Positions 23,445-32,546 are shown, counted from the first letter of the stretch. The stretch: 64,000 nt of DNA from CAZDUS01 sp964508705 (GCA_964508705.1 CAZDUS010000001.1:124001-188000); one strand, 5' to 3'. The notes: a model not told the origin generated them from the letters alone. Program-made: numbers and translations.

Positions 23445-24236
23445 ATGAATTTTAATGTCCATAGCATTGCCCGTTTTACGAGTGCACAAAAGGCTGTTCA
23501 GGTCTTACCCCATGCCGTGATTTCTTTTGTGAGTGCCGGGCAGGCCCGGATCAGTATTGGGTCCCATACGCTCATCAATCCGGAGCCCTATCTGGCCATT
23601 TTCCCCAAAGGGATCACGTTGTCCTTTGATTACACGGATCAACGGGATCAGTGGGCGATCATCCTTGAAATAGCGGGGCTCAGGCAGGGGAATCAGCCGG
23701 ATAAGGTGGAAATCGATGAGGGATCGGGAGAAGGGAAGGTGGTGCTCCCGATGTATACACCGATCGTGAAAGAGCATGTTTCCGGTTGGGAAGGGGAATT
23801 TCTCCGCATGCGGGAAGCGTTTAGTACCCCCTGTCCGTCCAACCGGATGCGAGTGCAGACTGGGGTGGGTAACGTTATTCGTTACGTGATCGACCAGCAT
23901 CCTGATATCTATCCTTCCGCCGCGGCCAGATTGCGATGGTTGATGGATGAGGATCAGCGGGCCAGCCACGGTTTGGAGGAACTCAGTCAGCGCTGTGGGT
24001 ATTCCGCAAGCCGGCTACGTGTTCTTTTTGAACGGGAGTATGGGCAGTCCCCTCAAGTGTATCGGAAAAAGCGCCGGATGCATATTGCGGCAGACCTGCT
24101 CTGCAATAGCGATCTGCGTATCAAGGAAATCAGTGAGCGGGTCGGGTGCCATCACGTCTCCCATTTTTGTGCCCTGTTCAAAAGTGCCTATCAGATGACG
24201 CCCACCCGCTACCAGCGCGAGTTCAGACAAGTCTGA
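23445..24236 (+). CDS. AraC-family transcriptional regulator
   Basis: The 263-residue protein has a cupin-like N-terminal half (residues about 20-110; QVLPHAVISFVSAGQARISI, HTLINPEPYLAIFPKG) and a C-terminal double helix-turn-helix (residues 165-260). The latter has GLEELSQRCGYSASRLRVLF for the first helix pair, YGQSPQVYRKKRRMHIAADL, and the second unit LRIKEISERVGCHHVSHF with the closing CALFKSAYQMTPTRYQREFR. It is divergent from a sugar-type Gfo/Idh oxidoreductase gene and is likely to control it in response to a carbohydrate. The start lacks a clear Shine-Dalgarno sequence. Confidence 0.88.
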   Translation: MNFNVHSIARFTSAQKAVQVLPHAVISFVSAGQARISIGSHTLINPEPYLAIFPKGITLSFDYTDQRDQWAIILEIAGLRQGNQPDKVEIDEGSGEGKVVLPMYTPIVKEHVSGWEGEFLRMREAFSTPCPSNRMRVQTGVGNVIRYVIDQHPDIYPSAAARLRWLMDEDQRASHGLEELSQRCGYSASRLRVLFEREYGQSPQVYRKKRRMHIAADLLCNSDLRIKEISERVGCHHVSHFCALFKSAYQMTPTRYQREFRQV

Positions 24237-24551
24237 GCCTGTGATTCGTTCTTTACACCTTTAGCGTCTTCCCTGGGCGTTAGTGCCATGACCATTCGCC
24301 GTAACCTCAATGGATAAGAAATCGCTTTTCGGCTGGCACCGGCCCGCACAGGCCGAAAGCATACCAGAACCGGTTCGGATGAGCGATATCACGGGGAGGA
24401 GTCTGGTAGAGGAAGGAATGAACGTCAAGATCACGACAAAATACCCCAATCCAGCGGCTTTGGGGCGGACGGGGTACTCCCCAGCAGACCAAAGCCGCTG
24501 GATTGCATACCGAGAAGCCGCAAATCAACAGACCTGTCCTACCGCGAGTGT
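24237..24551. other. 315-nt region downstream of the AraC gene, probable IS end
   Basis: Overlapping short frames exist on both strands (for example 24307-24555 minus and 24310-24591 plus), but none shows a convincing start, RBS or recognised motif. The region contains the hairpin at 24448-24504. It lies on the 3' side of the IS91-like transposase remnant and may be the non-coding end of that element. Confidence 0.4.
24448..24504. repeat. Perfect 16-bp inverted repeat with GGGGTACTCCCC apex
   Basis: The left arm AATCCAGCGGCTTTGG (24448-24463) and right arm (24489-24504) are exactly complementary around a 25-nt loop. That loop contains GGGG-TACT-CCCC, which can form an inner 4-bp stem with a TACT loop. 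The same GGGTACTCC apex occurs in the hairpin at 7981-8028. It lies about 48-104 nt downstream of the IS91-like transposase remnant, where an IS91 replication-origin end would be expected to have secondary structure. Confidence 0.7.
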
Positions 24552-24912
24552 TCATCCGCTCACGTACACCATCACCGGTTCAGTGTCATAGTCGGGAAAT
24601 GGATCCGTGCTGAAGGTCTCGATGGCCCGTTCCACAATCTCAACAGGCGGCACCGCGTAGTGACTCACCCGCACCCCCTGTTCCCACAAACCCAGATGCC
24701 GCAGGATACTCTCGATCACCGCCCTCTCGTCAATCAAAGCGACAATCCGTATCTCGTGCGAACAGCGCGGGCAGGTTGATCAGTTCACGCCATTTGGCTG
24801 ACGGGATGCGGCGCGGCTTATGCCAGGAAACATCGATGATCTGCACGGTCTGAAAACCTCAAAGTTGCGGTGGATCTTCTCATTCACCGGGTTGAATACG
24901 ACGACTGCGGTG
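24552..24912 (-). mobile_element. Decayed IS91-family (Y2) transposase C-terminus
   Basis: Minus-strand pieces in shifting frames resemble the end of an IS91-type transposase. They are FNPVNEKIHRNFEVFRP near 24895, VSWHKPRRIPSAKWRELI near 24800, then after a frame change CPRCSHEIRIVALIDERAV (zinc ribbon) and IESILRHLGLWEQ, and finally the acidic tail DPFPDYDTEPVMVYVSG with TGA at 24552. The family normally has AKWRELI followed by about ten residues before the CPxC zinc ribbon; here those residues are lost and the frame shifts. The catalytic tyrosine domain is absent, so the element cannot move by itself. It abuts the 3' end of the intact radical SAM gene at 24917. Confidence 0.7.
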
Positions 24913-24916
24913 CACG

Positions 24917-26836
24917 TTAAAAGTCGGTACACCTATCGACAATATACAGGCTTTCCACTTCCCGCGCCACAAAGTCGGTCGGCAATGTGGGCGGCGGCAC
25001 CGGCCCGCGGAACCACTCCTGCAACTCGAAGTCCAGTCCAATCCCGTGCATATAGTTGTAGAGCGCCTTCCTCAACCCACACCCCAGCCTCTCATGATCG
25101 CACACCACGGAATCCTCATACCATGCCTCGTTCCGCGCAAACGTCGCCTCCGGCATCGGTAACACCCTTATCCCATACCGCTCCGGCTCACGGTAAATGG
25201 GACTGTGCACCGTCAGGGCAAACCGATGCCAATAGGCTGAATGCAAACACCCAGCTTCAAATAACTGACGAACAAAATCCAACGCATCGACCGTGTCCTT
25301 CTCCGTCTGACTCGGGAATCCATACATCAAATAGGCATGCACCAGAATCCCCGCATCAGCAAACGCCCGCATCGCACGCGCCGCCTGCCCCATCGTGAAC
25401 CCCTTGTCCATCAAACTCAATAAGCGGTCCGTCGCTGCCTCTAACCCGCCCGTCACCGCCACACACCCGGACTTCGCAAGTAACTCAGCCAATTCAGGCG
25501 TAAAGGCCTTGTCGAACCTGACATTCCCCCACCAGGTAATCCGCATCCGCCTCTCAATCAACTGCTCCGCCAACTGGCGCAACAACGCTGGCGGCATGGC
25601 CTCATCCACAAAGTGAAACCCCGTCTGCCCCGTCTGACGGATAACGTCCTCAATCTGCCGTATCAACACATCCACCGGGGTCGGCGCGTATCGGCTAATG
25701 TAATCAAGGGAAGTGTCGCAAAATCCGCACCGGTGCCAGTAGCACCCGTGGGCCAGCACCAGTTTGTTCCAGCGTCCGCAGGACCAGATGCGATGCATTG
25801 GGTTGACCATCTCGACCATCGAAACATACCCATCAAGCTGCAGGCCGGAATAGTCCGGTGTTGCCTGCGCCTCGCGACCTGCGCCCCTGCCATCCCCCGT
25901 GTGAAATTCCACCTTGCCGTTGCGCCTGAAAAACAGTCCCGCCGGACTATCCACTTTCTGCTTCCCCTCGCCGGCAATCAACTGCAGTAGCGGTAACTTC
26001 CGGTCCTCCAAATGCCGGACCAGCCACAACAACGCCTGCTCCCCGCGATCTGGAATCACAAAATCAACATGATCAAACACCCGCGGATCAGATAACCCTC
26101 GCAATTCCGTGCTCACATAGCCGCCGCCCATGACAATCGTGGTGTCTGGCGATAGTCTCTTGATGCGCCGCGCCATCCGGAACGCCGCATAGACATTGCC
26201 CGGGAACGGCACCGTCATCCCTACCAACTCAGGCGAATGGGTCCGCACCAGTTCCTCGGCCATTTCATCAATCAGGCCGTCGATCAGCGTCGGCTTTTTT
26301 CGAAGCGCCGCCGCAATACCGTCAAAGCTCGCCGCGCTGGAAGCTAATTTCTCACCATACCGCGCCAGCTCAAACCGTGAGTCCACCCCGTCGCGGATCG
26401 CATCGCTCACATCGTCAAGATAGAGACTGGCCAGATGGATCGCCAAATCATGCGTCGATAGCGGGGCATGAAGATCCAATGTTTGATCCAGCGCCTCAAA
26501 CCGCCCTCCCTCAGGCAGATACCGGCGCGACACAATGCGATGGGCCAAGGTCGGGTCGCCGCCCTGCAGGAACCGGATAACGCCATTGATCGTCTCGGAA
26601 TACGTCCGGGCGTGTTCGCGAAAATGACGGACCGTCGCCGCACGGGCCTTGGGGCGGATCGCCTTTGCAATCTTCCGGATACCGGCGCTTGAAAACAATC
26701 GCAAGGCAAGTGTCAGCGAGGCATCCGCCTGAACGGCGGAATGGCCATGTTCCCGCAGAAAGCCGGCCAGATAGACAGTGGCCGGATAGGGTGCATTGAT
26801 TTGCACCATCGGGGGCGTAATGAGCAATGTCCGCAT
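24917..26836 (-). CDS. B12-binding domain radical SAM protein
   Basis: The ATG at 26836 opens directly into the family start MRTLLITPPMVQINAPYP; a frame extension to 26872 crosses the carB terminator. Of 639 residues, about 1-300 form a cobalamin-binding Rossmann-type region (LVGMTVPFPGNVYAAFRMAR, TTIVMGGGYVSTELRGL, FVIPDRGEQALLWLV). Residues about 355-600 are a radical SAM barrel. The cluster cysteines read CYWHRCGFC (about 365, 370 and 373), a CX4CX2C spacing rather than CX3CX2C. B12-dependent radical SAM enzymes often methylate or rearrange unactivated carbons; the substrate is unknown. No partner gene is obvious. A second, fragmented copy lies at 20.7-22.0 kb. Confidence 0.85.
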   Translation of the reverse strand: MRTLLITPPMVQINAPYPATVYLAGFLREHGHSAVQADASLTLALRLFSSAGIRKIAKAIRPKARAATVRHFREHARTYSETINGVIRFLQGGDPTLAHRIVSRRYLPEGGRFEALDQTLDLHAPLSTHDLAIHLASLYLDDVSDAIRDGVDSRFELARYGEKLASSAASFDGIAAALRKKPTLIDGLIDEMAEELVRTHSPELVGMTVPFPGNVYAAFRMARRIKRLSPDTTIVMGGGYVSTELRGLSDPRVFDHVDFVIPDRGEQALLWLVRHLEDRKLPLLQLIAGEGKQKVDSPAGLFFRRNGKVEFHTGDGRGAGREAQATPDYSGLQLDGYVSMVEMVNPMHRIWSCGRWNKLVLAHGCYWHRCGFCDTSLDYISRYAPTPVDVLIRQIEDVIRQTGQTGFHFVDEAMPPALLRQLAEQLIERRMRITWWGNVRFDKAFTPELAELLAKSGCVAVTGGLEAATDRLLSLMDKGFTMGQAARAMRAFADAGILVHAYLMYGFPSQTEKDTVDALDFVRQLFEAGCLHSAYWHRFALTVHSPIYREPERYGIRVLPMPEATFARNEAWYEDSVVCDHERLGCGLRKALYNYMHGIGLDFELQEWFRGPVPPPTLPTDFVAREVESLYIVDRCTDF

Positions 26837-26838
26837 GA

Positions 26839-26880
26839 ATAAAAAACTCCTGTTGCGGCCACTTTGCCACAACAGGAGTT
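26839..26880 (-). terminator. Rho-independent terminator of carB
   Basis: On the minus strand, an 11-bp stem (AACTCCTGTTG / CAACAGGAGTT; 26880-26870 and 26855-26845) with a 14-nt loop is followed at once by a T-run. It starts 10 nt after the carB stop and ends just before the radical SAM start codon at 26836, so it also separates the two transcription units. Confidence 0.9.
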
Positions 26881-26890
26881 CAGCGTTCCA

Positions 26891-29800
26891 TTACTTTATC
26901 GAAGCATGATAACTCTGCAGAGATCGAACCTCGGATTTGCCCTTCTGGAAGGCAGCAATTCCCTTTGCCGCCGCCAACGCGGCCGCCAATGTCGTAAAGT
27001 ATGGCACCTTGTGCTTGATCGCCGCCTTACGGATGTACGAATCGTCCGTCATGCTCATCTTACCGGCTGGCGTATTGATCACCGCCTGAATTTCGCGGTT
27101 CACAATCCCATCCGCAATATTCGGACGCCCCTCGTGTTGCTTGTTAATCCGTTCGCAGGGAACCCCCTTCTGGCTGAGGAATTTCCACGTCCCTTCCGTC
27201 GCCTTGATCTTGAATCCCAGCGCCGAAAACGCCTTCCCAACCTCCAACGCCGCCCCCGTCTTCTCAACCAGACTGATCAAAACCGTACCCGACATCGGCA
27301 GACAGTTATACGCCGCTTCCTGCGCCTTCAGGAACGCCGTCCCAAAGTCGGAACCCATCCCCAGCACTTCGCCCGTGGACCGCATTTCCGGTCCCAACAG
27401 CGGATCCACTTCGGGGAACTTGTCGAACGGAAAGACCGATTCCTTGACCCCGAAATGCTTCATGTGCTTGGGATGCTTGAGCCCTAACGAATTCAACGGT
27501 TCCCCAAGCATCAACCGTGTGGCGGCACGCGCCATCTGCAAGGCGCAAACCTTCGATACCAGCGGAACCGTCCGCGAGGCGCGCGGATTGGCTTCCAACA
27601 CGTAGACCTTCCCATTCTCAATCGCATACTGCATGTTCATCAGTCCGATAACCTTGAGCTCACGAGCGATCAGGGTTGTGTAATCCTGAATCGTATCAAG
27701 ATGAGCCTTTGAAATGTTCACCGGCGGAATCACACACGCAGAGTCACCGGAATGAACCCCGGCCTGCTCAATGTGCTCCATCACGGCAGGAATGAAGACC
27801 TCCTTGCCATCGGACAACGCATCCGCCTCGCACTCCAGCGCATCCAGCAGGAACCGGTCAATCAGCAGTGGCCGCTCCGGTGTCACCCCGACAGCCTTGG
27901 CCACATACTCTTGCAACATGGCATCATCATGGATGACTTCCATGCCTCGCCCGCCCAGAACAAACGAAGGCCGCACCATCACCGGATACCCGATGCGATG
28001 GGCCACCTTCAGTGCCTCATCCACGGAAGCAGCCATGCCGGCCTCCGGCATGGGAATATTTAACCGCTCCATCATCTTGCGGAACAGGTCGCGATCCTCC
28101 GCGATTTCAATCGTCTCCAGGCTCGAGCCCAGGATGCGAACTCCCGCCGCAGCAAGATCAGCGGCCAGGTTCAGCGGCGTCTGCCCGCCAAACTGCACGA
28201 TCACTCCCGCCGGATTTTCCTTGGCATAAATGGCCAGCACATCTTCCGCCGTCAAAGGCTCAAAGTACAGTTTGTCCGACGTATCATAATCCGTGGACAC
28301 TGTCTCCGGGTTGCAGTTCACCATGATAGTCTCATACCCCTGGTCTCGTAACGCGAAGGCCGCGTGAACGCAGCAATAATCAAACTCTATCCCCTGCCCG
28401 ATCCGGTTCGGGCCACCACCCAATATCATGATCTTCTTGGGATTGCTCGTCGCCGACGTAGTATCCTTCGCATTGTAACTGGAATAATAGTAGGCGGCAT
28501 TTTCAACACCACTGACCGGCACCGCATGCCAGCCTTCCACCACGCCCAATGCTATACGGCGCTCGCGGATCAATTTCTCGGGGACCCCCAGTATTTTCGC
28601 CAGATACTTATCCGCAAACCCATCCTTCTTGGCCTGTACCAGCAGATCATCCGGCGGCAACTTACCCTTGTGGGCAAGGATGCGCTGTTCCAACTCCACC
28701 AGTTCTTTCATCTGCCCGATGAACCACGCCTTGATATACGTCAGCTCATGCAACTTCTCAACGGAGGCACCCTTGCGCAAGGCCTCGTACATGATCCACT
28801 GCCGTTCGCTTGATGGCTCCGCCAGCATTCCCATCAATTCATCGAGCGACTTGCTGTTGAAATCCTTCGCAAATCCCAACCCATGCCGCCCATTCTCCAG
28901 CGAACGAATCGCCTTCTGGAACGCCTCCTTATAATTCTTCCCGATGCTCATGACCTCGCCGACGGCCTTCATCTGCGTCCCTAGCTTATCCTGCACCCCT
29001 TTGAACTTCTCAAACGCCCAGCGCGAGAATTTAACCACCACATAATCACCCGAAGGCGTATACTTCTCCAGCGTTCCATCCCGCCAGTACGGAATCTCAT
29101 CCATGCTCATGCCGCTCGCCAGTTTGGCCGATACCAGTGCAATAGGGAACCCTGTCGCCTTTGACGCCAACGCCGACGACCTCGACGTCCGCGGATTGAT
29201 CTCTATGATCACAATCCGGCCATCCTTTGGATTATGCGCAAACTGAACGTTGGTCCCGCCAATTACTCCGATGGATTCAACAATCTTGTAGGACTGTTCC
29301 TGGAGGCGCTTCTGGGTTGCCTCGCTAATGGTCAGCATCGGCGCCGTGCAATAGGAGTCGCCCGTATGGACCCCCATGGCATCCACGTTTTCAATAAAGC
29401 ACACGGTAATCATCTTGCCCTTGTGATCCCGCACAACTTCCAATTCAAGCTCTTCCCAGCCAAGGACGGATTCTTCAACAAGTATCTGTCCGATCATGGA
29501 TGCCTGAATACCACGCGCCGACACCGTTCGAAGTTCATCAACATTGTATACCAGCCCGCCGCCGGTTCCGCCCATTGTGTAGGCAGGCCTGATAACCACC
29601 GGATATCCTAGTCCTGCGGCAATTCGTTCCGCCTCTTCCACCGTGTAGGCCAATTCGCTTTTGGGCATATCAATACCCAGCTTCTTCATGGCATCCTTAA
29701 ACAACAGCCGGTCTTCGCCACGCTCAATGGCCTCCAAATTGACGCCAATCACTTTGACACCGTACTTGTCCAAAACTCCAGCCTTGTTCAACTCCGAGGA

Positions 29801-30094
29801 AAGATTCAACCCCATCTGTCCGCCAAGGTTAGGAAGCAATGCATCCGGACGTTCCTTCTCGATAATCTGGGTCAACCGCTCGATATTCAGCGGCTCAATG
29901 TATGTCACATCCGCCATGCCGGGATCTGTCATGATGGTAGCCGGGTTGGAGTTCACTAACACGATTTCATACCCGCAAGCCCGGAGCGCCTTGCAAGCCT
30001 GCGTCCCCGAATAGTCAAATTCACAGGCCTGCCCGATCACAATGGGACCGGAACCAATGATCATAACCTTCTTGATGTCATCTCGACGCGGCAT
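26891..30094 (-). CDS. carB: Carbamoyl-phosphate synthase large subunit
   Basis: The 1067-residue protein has the normal length for CarB. It shows two ATP-grasp halves: the first from KVMIIGSGPIVIGQACEFDY with VVIRPAYTMGGTGGG and EINPRTSRSSALASKATGFP, the second from KIMILGGGPNRIGQGIEFDY with VMVRPSFVLGGRGMEVI and EANPRASRTVPLVSKV. An MGS-like allosteric domain ends the protein (KAFSALGFKIKATEGTWKFL, INTPAGKMSMTDDSYIRKAA). It makes carbamoyl phosphate from bicarbonate, ATP and glutamine-derived ammonia for pyrimidines and arginine. carA is not in the window. A strong terminator follows. The start has TAAGGAGAC about 7 nt upstream. Confidence 0.97.
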   Translation of the reverse strand: MPRRDDIKKVMIIGSGPIVIGQACEFDYSGTQACKALRACGYEIVLVNSNPATIMTDPGMADVTYIEPLNIERLTQIIEKERPDALLPNLGGQMGLNLSSELNKAGVLDKYGVKVIGVNLEAIERGEDRLLFKDAMKKLGIDMPKSELAYTVEEAERIAAGLGYPVVIRPAYTMGGTGGGLVYNVDELRTVSARGIQASMIGQILVEESVLGWEELELEVVRDHKGKMITVCFIENVDAMGVHTGDSYCTAPMLTISEATQKRLQEQSYKIVESIGVIGGTNVQFAHNPKDGRIVIIEINPRTSRSSALASKATGFPIALVSAKLASGMSMDEIPYWRDGTLEKYTPSGDYVVVKFSRWAFEKFKGVQDKLGTQMKAVGEVMSIGKNYKEAFQKAIRSLENGRHGLGFAKDFNSKSLDELMGMLAEPSSERQWIMYEALRKGASVEKLHELTYIKAWFIGQMKELVELEQRILAHKGKLPPDDLLVQAKKDGFADKYLAKILGVPEKLIRERRIALGVVEGWHAVPVSGVENAAYYYSSYNAKDTTSATSNPKKIMILGGGPNRIGQGIEFDYCCVHAAFALRDQGYETIMVNCNPETVSTDYDTSDKLYFEPLTAEDVLAIYAKENPAGVIVQFGGQTPLNLAADLAAAGVRILGSSLETIEIAEDRDLFRKMMERLNIPMPEAGMAASVDEALKVAHRIGYPVMVRPSFVLGGRGMEVIHDDAMLQEYVAKAVGVTPERPLLIDRFLLDALECEADALSDGKEVFIPAVMEHIEQAGVHSGDSACVIPPVNISKAHLDTIQDYTTLIARELKVIGLMNMQYAIENGKVYVLEANPRASRTVPLVSKVCALQMARAATRLMLGEPLNSLGLKHPKHMKHFGVKESVFPFDKFPEVDPLLGPEMRSTGEVLGMGSDFGTAFLKAQEAAYNCLPMSGTVLISLVEKTGAALEVGKAFSALGFKIKATEGTWKFLSQKGVPCERINKQHEGRPNIADGIVNREIQAVINTPAGKMSMTDDSYIRKAAIKHKVPYFTTLAAALAAAKGIAAFQKGKSEVRSLQSYHASIK

Positions 30095-30142
30095 GGTACT
30101 GTCTCCTTATTATTGTTTATACACCTCTCCAAAATCAAAACA

Positions 30143-31021
30143 TCAGGCTGAAAACTTGGTCAGTCGTTCCTTTAAGAACACAATCCGCTTTTCAGCCGCT
30201 TCTATCTCCCCCTTATCATCGGCAGCCACTTGGCCAGTAAAATAGCGCAACCCCTCCAGTTCCTTCTCGACCTCTTCCACCTTGCGCCTCGCAGCCGTCA
30301 GCTCGGTTGCATGATGCTCAACCGCCGCTCGCAACGCCTTTTCGGCTTCCTGAGCGCGCGCCTCCGCTGACTCCGCTCTTGCCTTGGCGGCCTCCAGTTC
30401 AAGCTTCAAGGCCTGGGTTGATGAAGCTGGCGTCAGTAATGTGATCGTCTTGGGGGCCCCGTTCTCAACGACAGCCTTCGGTGGAACAACCGGAGCGGCG
30501 GGGGCCGGAATTTTATTCTCCACACGCACAGGTTCTGGCGCGGGTGCGACCACCGGGGCAGGTGCGGAGGTCACATTACCGGTTCCCACGAGAATGATCG
30601 CCGAACATTGCTTGCATCGGATTTTTTTACCGATAAATACCGGTTGAATCTTGGATTGCCACTGGCAGGCGTCGCATTTGACCGTCAAAAGACCGTGCTC
30701 CATTGACGTTCCAAACGTTGCCGGCGCTGATGGCAATTTCACAACTTCCGGTGCTGCTGGAGCAACGGCCGCGGCAGGCGGTGGCGCAACAAGAGTCGGT
30801 GGCGAGGGTGTTTCCGGAACGACCACGGGAACTGGGGGCGCTGGGGTCGGCTCCTGCTTTGAAACTTGCGCTGGTGATTCAGCAGCGGGGGCCCCTCCCT
30901 TGTTCACGGGAATCTTCTTACTGCATTTAGGGCATTTAACCTCTGATGGCACTCGTCCCGGCGGGACCTTGACTTTCAAACGCGCTTTGCACCCTGAACA
31001 ATCAACAACAATGGTCTCCAC
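30143..31021 (-). CDS. Protein with two zinc ribbons, Pro/Ala-rich linkers and a C-terminal coiled coil
   Basis: The 292-residue protein has an N-terminal four-Cys ribbon (CSGCKARLKV ... CPKCSKKI, residues 8-35) and a second at about 115-142 (CDACQWQSKI ... CKQCSAII). Long Pro/Ala/Val-rich stretches (PAPPVPVVVPETPSPP; PPPAAAVAPAAPEV) join them, and a coiled coil covers about 205-285 (LELEAAKARAESAEARAQEA, then AARRKVEEVEKELEGLRYF). The ribbons resemble the MJ0042-type domain seen in many PVC and delta-proteobacterial proteins. No membrane segment is visible. It may be a cytoplasmic scaffold; function is unknown. It lies 48 nt upstream of carB on the same strand. Confidence 0.65.
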   Translation of the reverse strand: METIVVDCSGCKARLKVKVPPGRVPSEVKCPKCSKKIPVNKGGAPAAESPAQVSKQEPTPAPPVPVVVPETPSPPTLVAPPPAAAVAPAAPEVVKLPSAPATFGTSMEHGLLTVKCDACQWQSKIQPVFIGKKIRCKQCSAIILVGTGNVTSAPAPVVAPAPEPVRVENKIPAPAAPVVPPKAVVENGAPKTITLLTPASSTQALKLELEAAKARAESAEARAQEAEKALRAAVEHHATELTAARRKVEEVEKELEGLRYFTGQVAADDKGEIEAAEKRIVFLKERLTKFSA

Positions 31022-31184
31022 GTAATCCCTCCCCGATTATGGATTCATTCAAAGGCTGGGAAATTTATCATCGCTCCAAGAGAGGGACAACCCGATTCTT
31101 TCCTATGTCATCCAGCCCAGCAACTTACCGCGTTGATTTCGCCCTTATCGGCTCCTATACTTCGTTTTTTAACAAATGCACATC

Positions 31185-31224
31185 GGATTATGCCCAGCAT
31201 AATCCACCGGCACGGAGTGTGCCG
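31185..31224 (+). promoter_or_regulatory. Two adjacent hairpins upstream of the exopolysaccharide operon
   Basis: The first is a perfect 9-bp inverted repeat, GGATTATGC / GCATAATCC with spacer CCA (31185-31205). The second is a perfect 6-bp hairpin, CGGCAC / GTGCCG with loop GGAGT (31208-31224). They end 14 nt before the ATG at 31239. They could act as an operator or as a structured leader of the glycan operon; no T-run follows, so termination is not indicated. Confidence 0.45.
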
Positions 31225-31238
31225 TAAATACGTGCAGA

Positions 31239-32546
31239 TTGTATATGTTGTCAAAATCATTAACTCGCTCCATTTTCGCCATGGGCGCACGACTAGCAAG
31301 TGTGGCATCCGTGGTGATTATCATGGCCTTAGCTTCGCGCTACATGGACGGAGAAAAGTTCGGCTTGTTGGCCATCCTGTTGGCAGTAATGAATTTCACC
31401 CTCTCTCTTGACGCCGGATTTCGTTTCGGAATGGGAAACCGGCTCGCAGCACTGGCCGCATCCCCTACTCCTTCGGTTCTCCCGGGACAAACATTCTGGA
31501 CCGTATTCCATCTCGAATGCCTGATTGGCATCTTTGGCGCCATCGTCTGCCTCAGCATACTGCCCATGTTTAACTGGGGTGAAATTTTCAAGATCCAATC
31601 CATCACATTAACAGCAGAGGCTCAACAGGGAATCCCGGTGATGTTTGCCATGCTAATGCTAAACCAGCCCCTGACATTGGCGGGGGCCGCTTTGTTTGCC
31701 AATCAGCACATCGTCTTGGCGAGCGTTCTGGGCGCGATTCAGTCCCTATTATTAGCATTGGTGTTCTGGGCTGGCCTTTCCCTGCCCACCTTCAGCCTGA
31801 CTTGTATCACGCTTCTGGGGGTCTATCTGTTGTCAGGAGCTGGTATGACCCTATTCGTTGTCGTCTGGAAGCGATGGCGTTGGTCATTGCCGAACTGGCG
31901 ACAACAAGCGGCCCTACTTAAATCCATGTCGGGCCCCAGTCTGGATTTCTTCTGGCTCAACATGTCATCCATGGCCACCGCCTTGTTGGGGCCATTCCTC
32001 GCTGGCGCCGTCGCGGGATTAGCCACTGCGGGCGATTTCGCCTTGATCCAGCGTATCTTCGGCCTTTTGGTCACATTGCACCTCGCACTACTCTCGCCCC
32101 TTTCCCCTTCCTTTACACGGCACGCCTCGGAAAACGACTGGGGCTGGATCACTAAAAAATTCACCCTGTGCGTAAAGCGGTTTTGGCCAGCCGTCTTTCT
32201 GGGTGGCGGGTTAGTTCTGGCCGTCATTCATCCCTGGATATTGCAATTATGGACAGGACGGTGGATTAGTGATTACGGTCTGGTAGCTTTCCTGGCCTCT
32301 GCCGCCATGGCAACCGGTTGGGCTAACACACATTCCGTTCTGCTGAATAGTCTAGGCGCTGTTCGCCGGCAGGCGCTGTTATCCCTTGTCATGCTGATTC
32401 CCGTGGTGGCCTTGCCACTTTTGCTGGGTAAGTTTTTGGGTGTTTATGGCATTGCGTTAGCCACAACGATCTGCATCATGCCAAGCGCCATTCTTACAAC
32501 ACAGTGGGTGCATTCCGCCTTGCACAACAAGACCCTTGCGGTATGA
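31239..32546 (+). CDS. Wzx-like polysaccharide flippase
   Basis: The 435-residue protein has about 12 membrane segments and the pattern of the MATE/PST polysaccharide-transport superfamily. These include an N-terminal MYMLSKSLTRSIFAMGARLA, ALASRYMDGEKFGLLAILLA, DAGFRFGMGNRLAALAA, and the mid-protein GPSLDFFWLNMSSMATALL. It would flip lipid-linked oligosaccharides across the inner membrane. A second possible start is the ATG at 31245. As the first gene of the glycan cluster, its stop (TGA 32544-32546) overlaps the ATG of the next gene as ATGA. Two hairpins precede it. Confidence 0.8.
   Translation: MYMLSKSLTRSIFAMGARLASVASVVIIMALASRYMDGEKFGLLAILLAVMNFTLSLDAGFRFGMGNRLAALAASPTPSVLPGQTFWTVFHLECLIGIFGAIVCLSILPMFNWGEIFKIQSITLTAEAQQGIPVMFAMLMLNQPLTLAGAALFANQHIVLASVLGAIQSLLLALVFWAGLSLPTFSLTCITLLGVYLLSGAGMTLFVVVWKRWRWSLPNWRQQAALLKSMSGPSLDFFWLNMSSMATALLGPFLAGAVAGLATAGDFALIQRIFGLLVTLHLALLSPLSPSFTRHASENDWGWITKKFTLCVKRFWPAVFLGGGLVLAVIHPWILQLWTGRWISDYGLVAFLASAAMATGWANTHSVLLNSLGAVRRQALLSLVMLIPVVALPLLLGKFLGVYGIALATTICIMPSAILTTQWVHSALHNKTLAV

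Noticed and set aside
24307..24591. Overlapping frames of 80-90 codons on both strands after the AraC gene
   Set aside because: Neither has a recognisable motif or a good start, and they cover the palindrome and the end of the IS91 relic.
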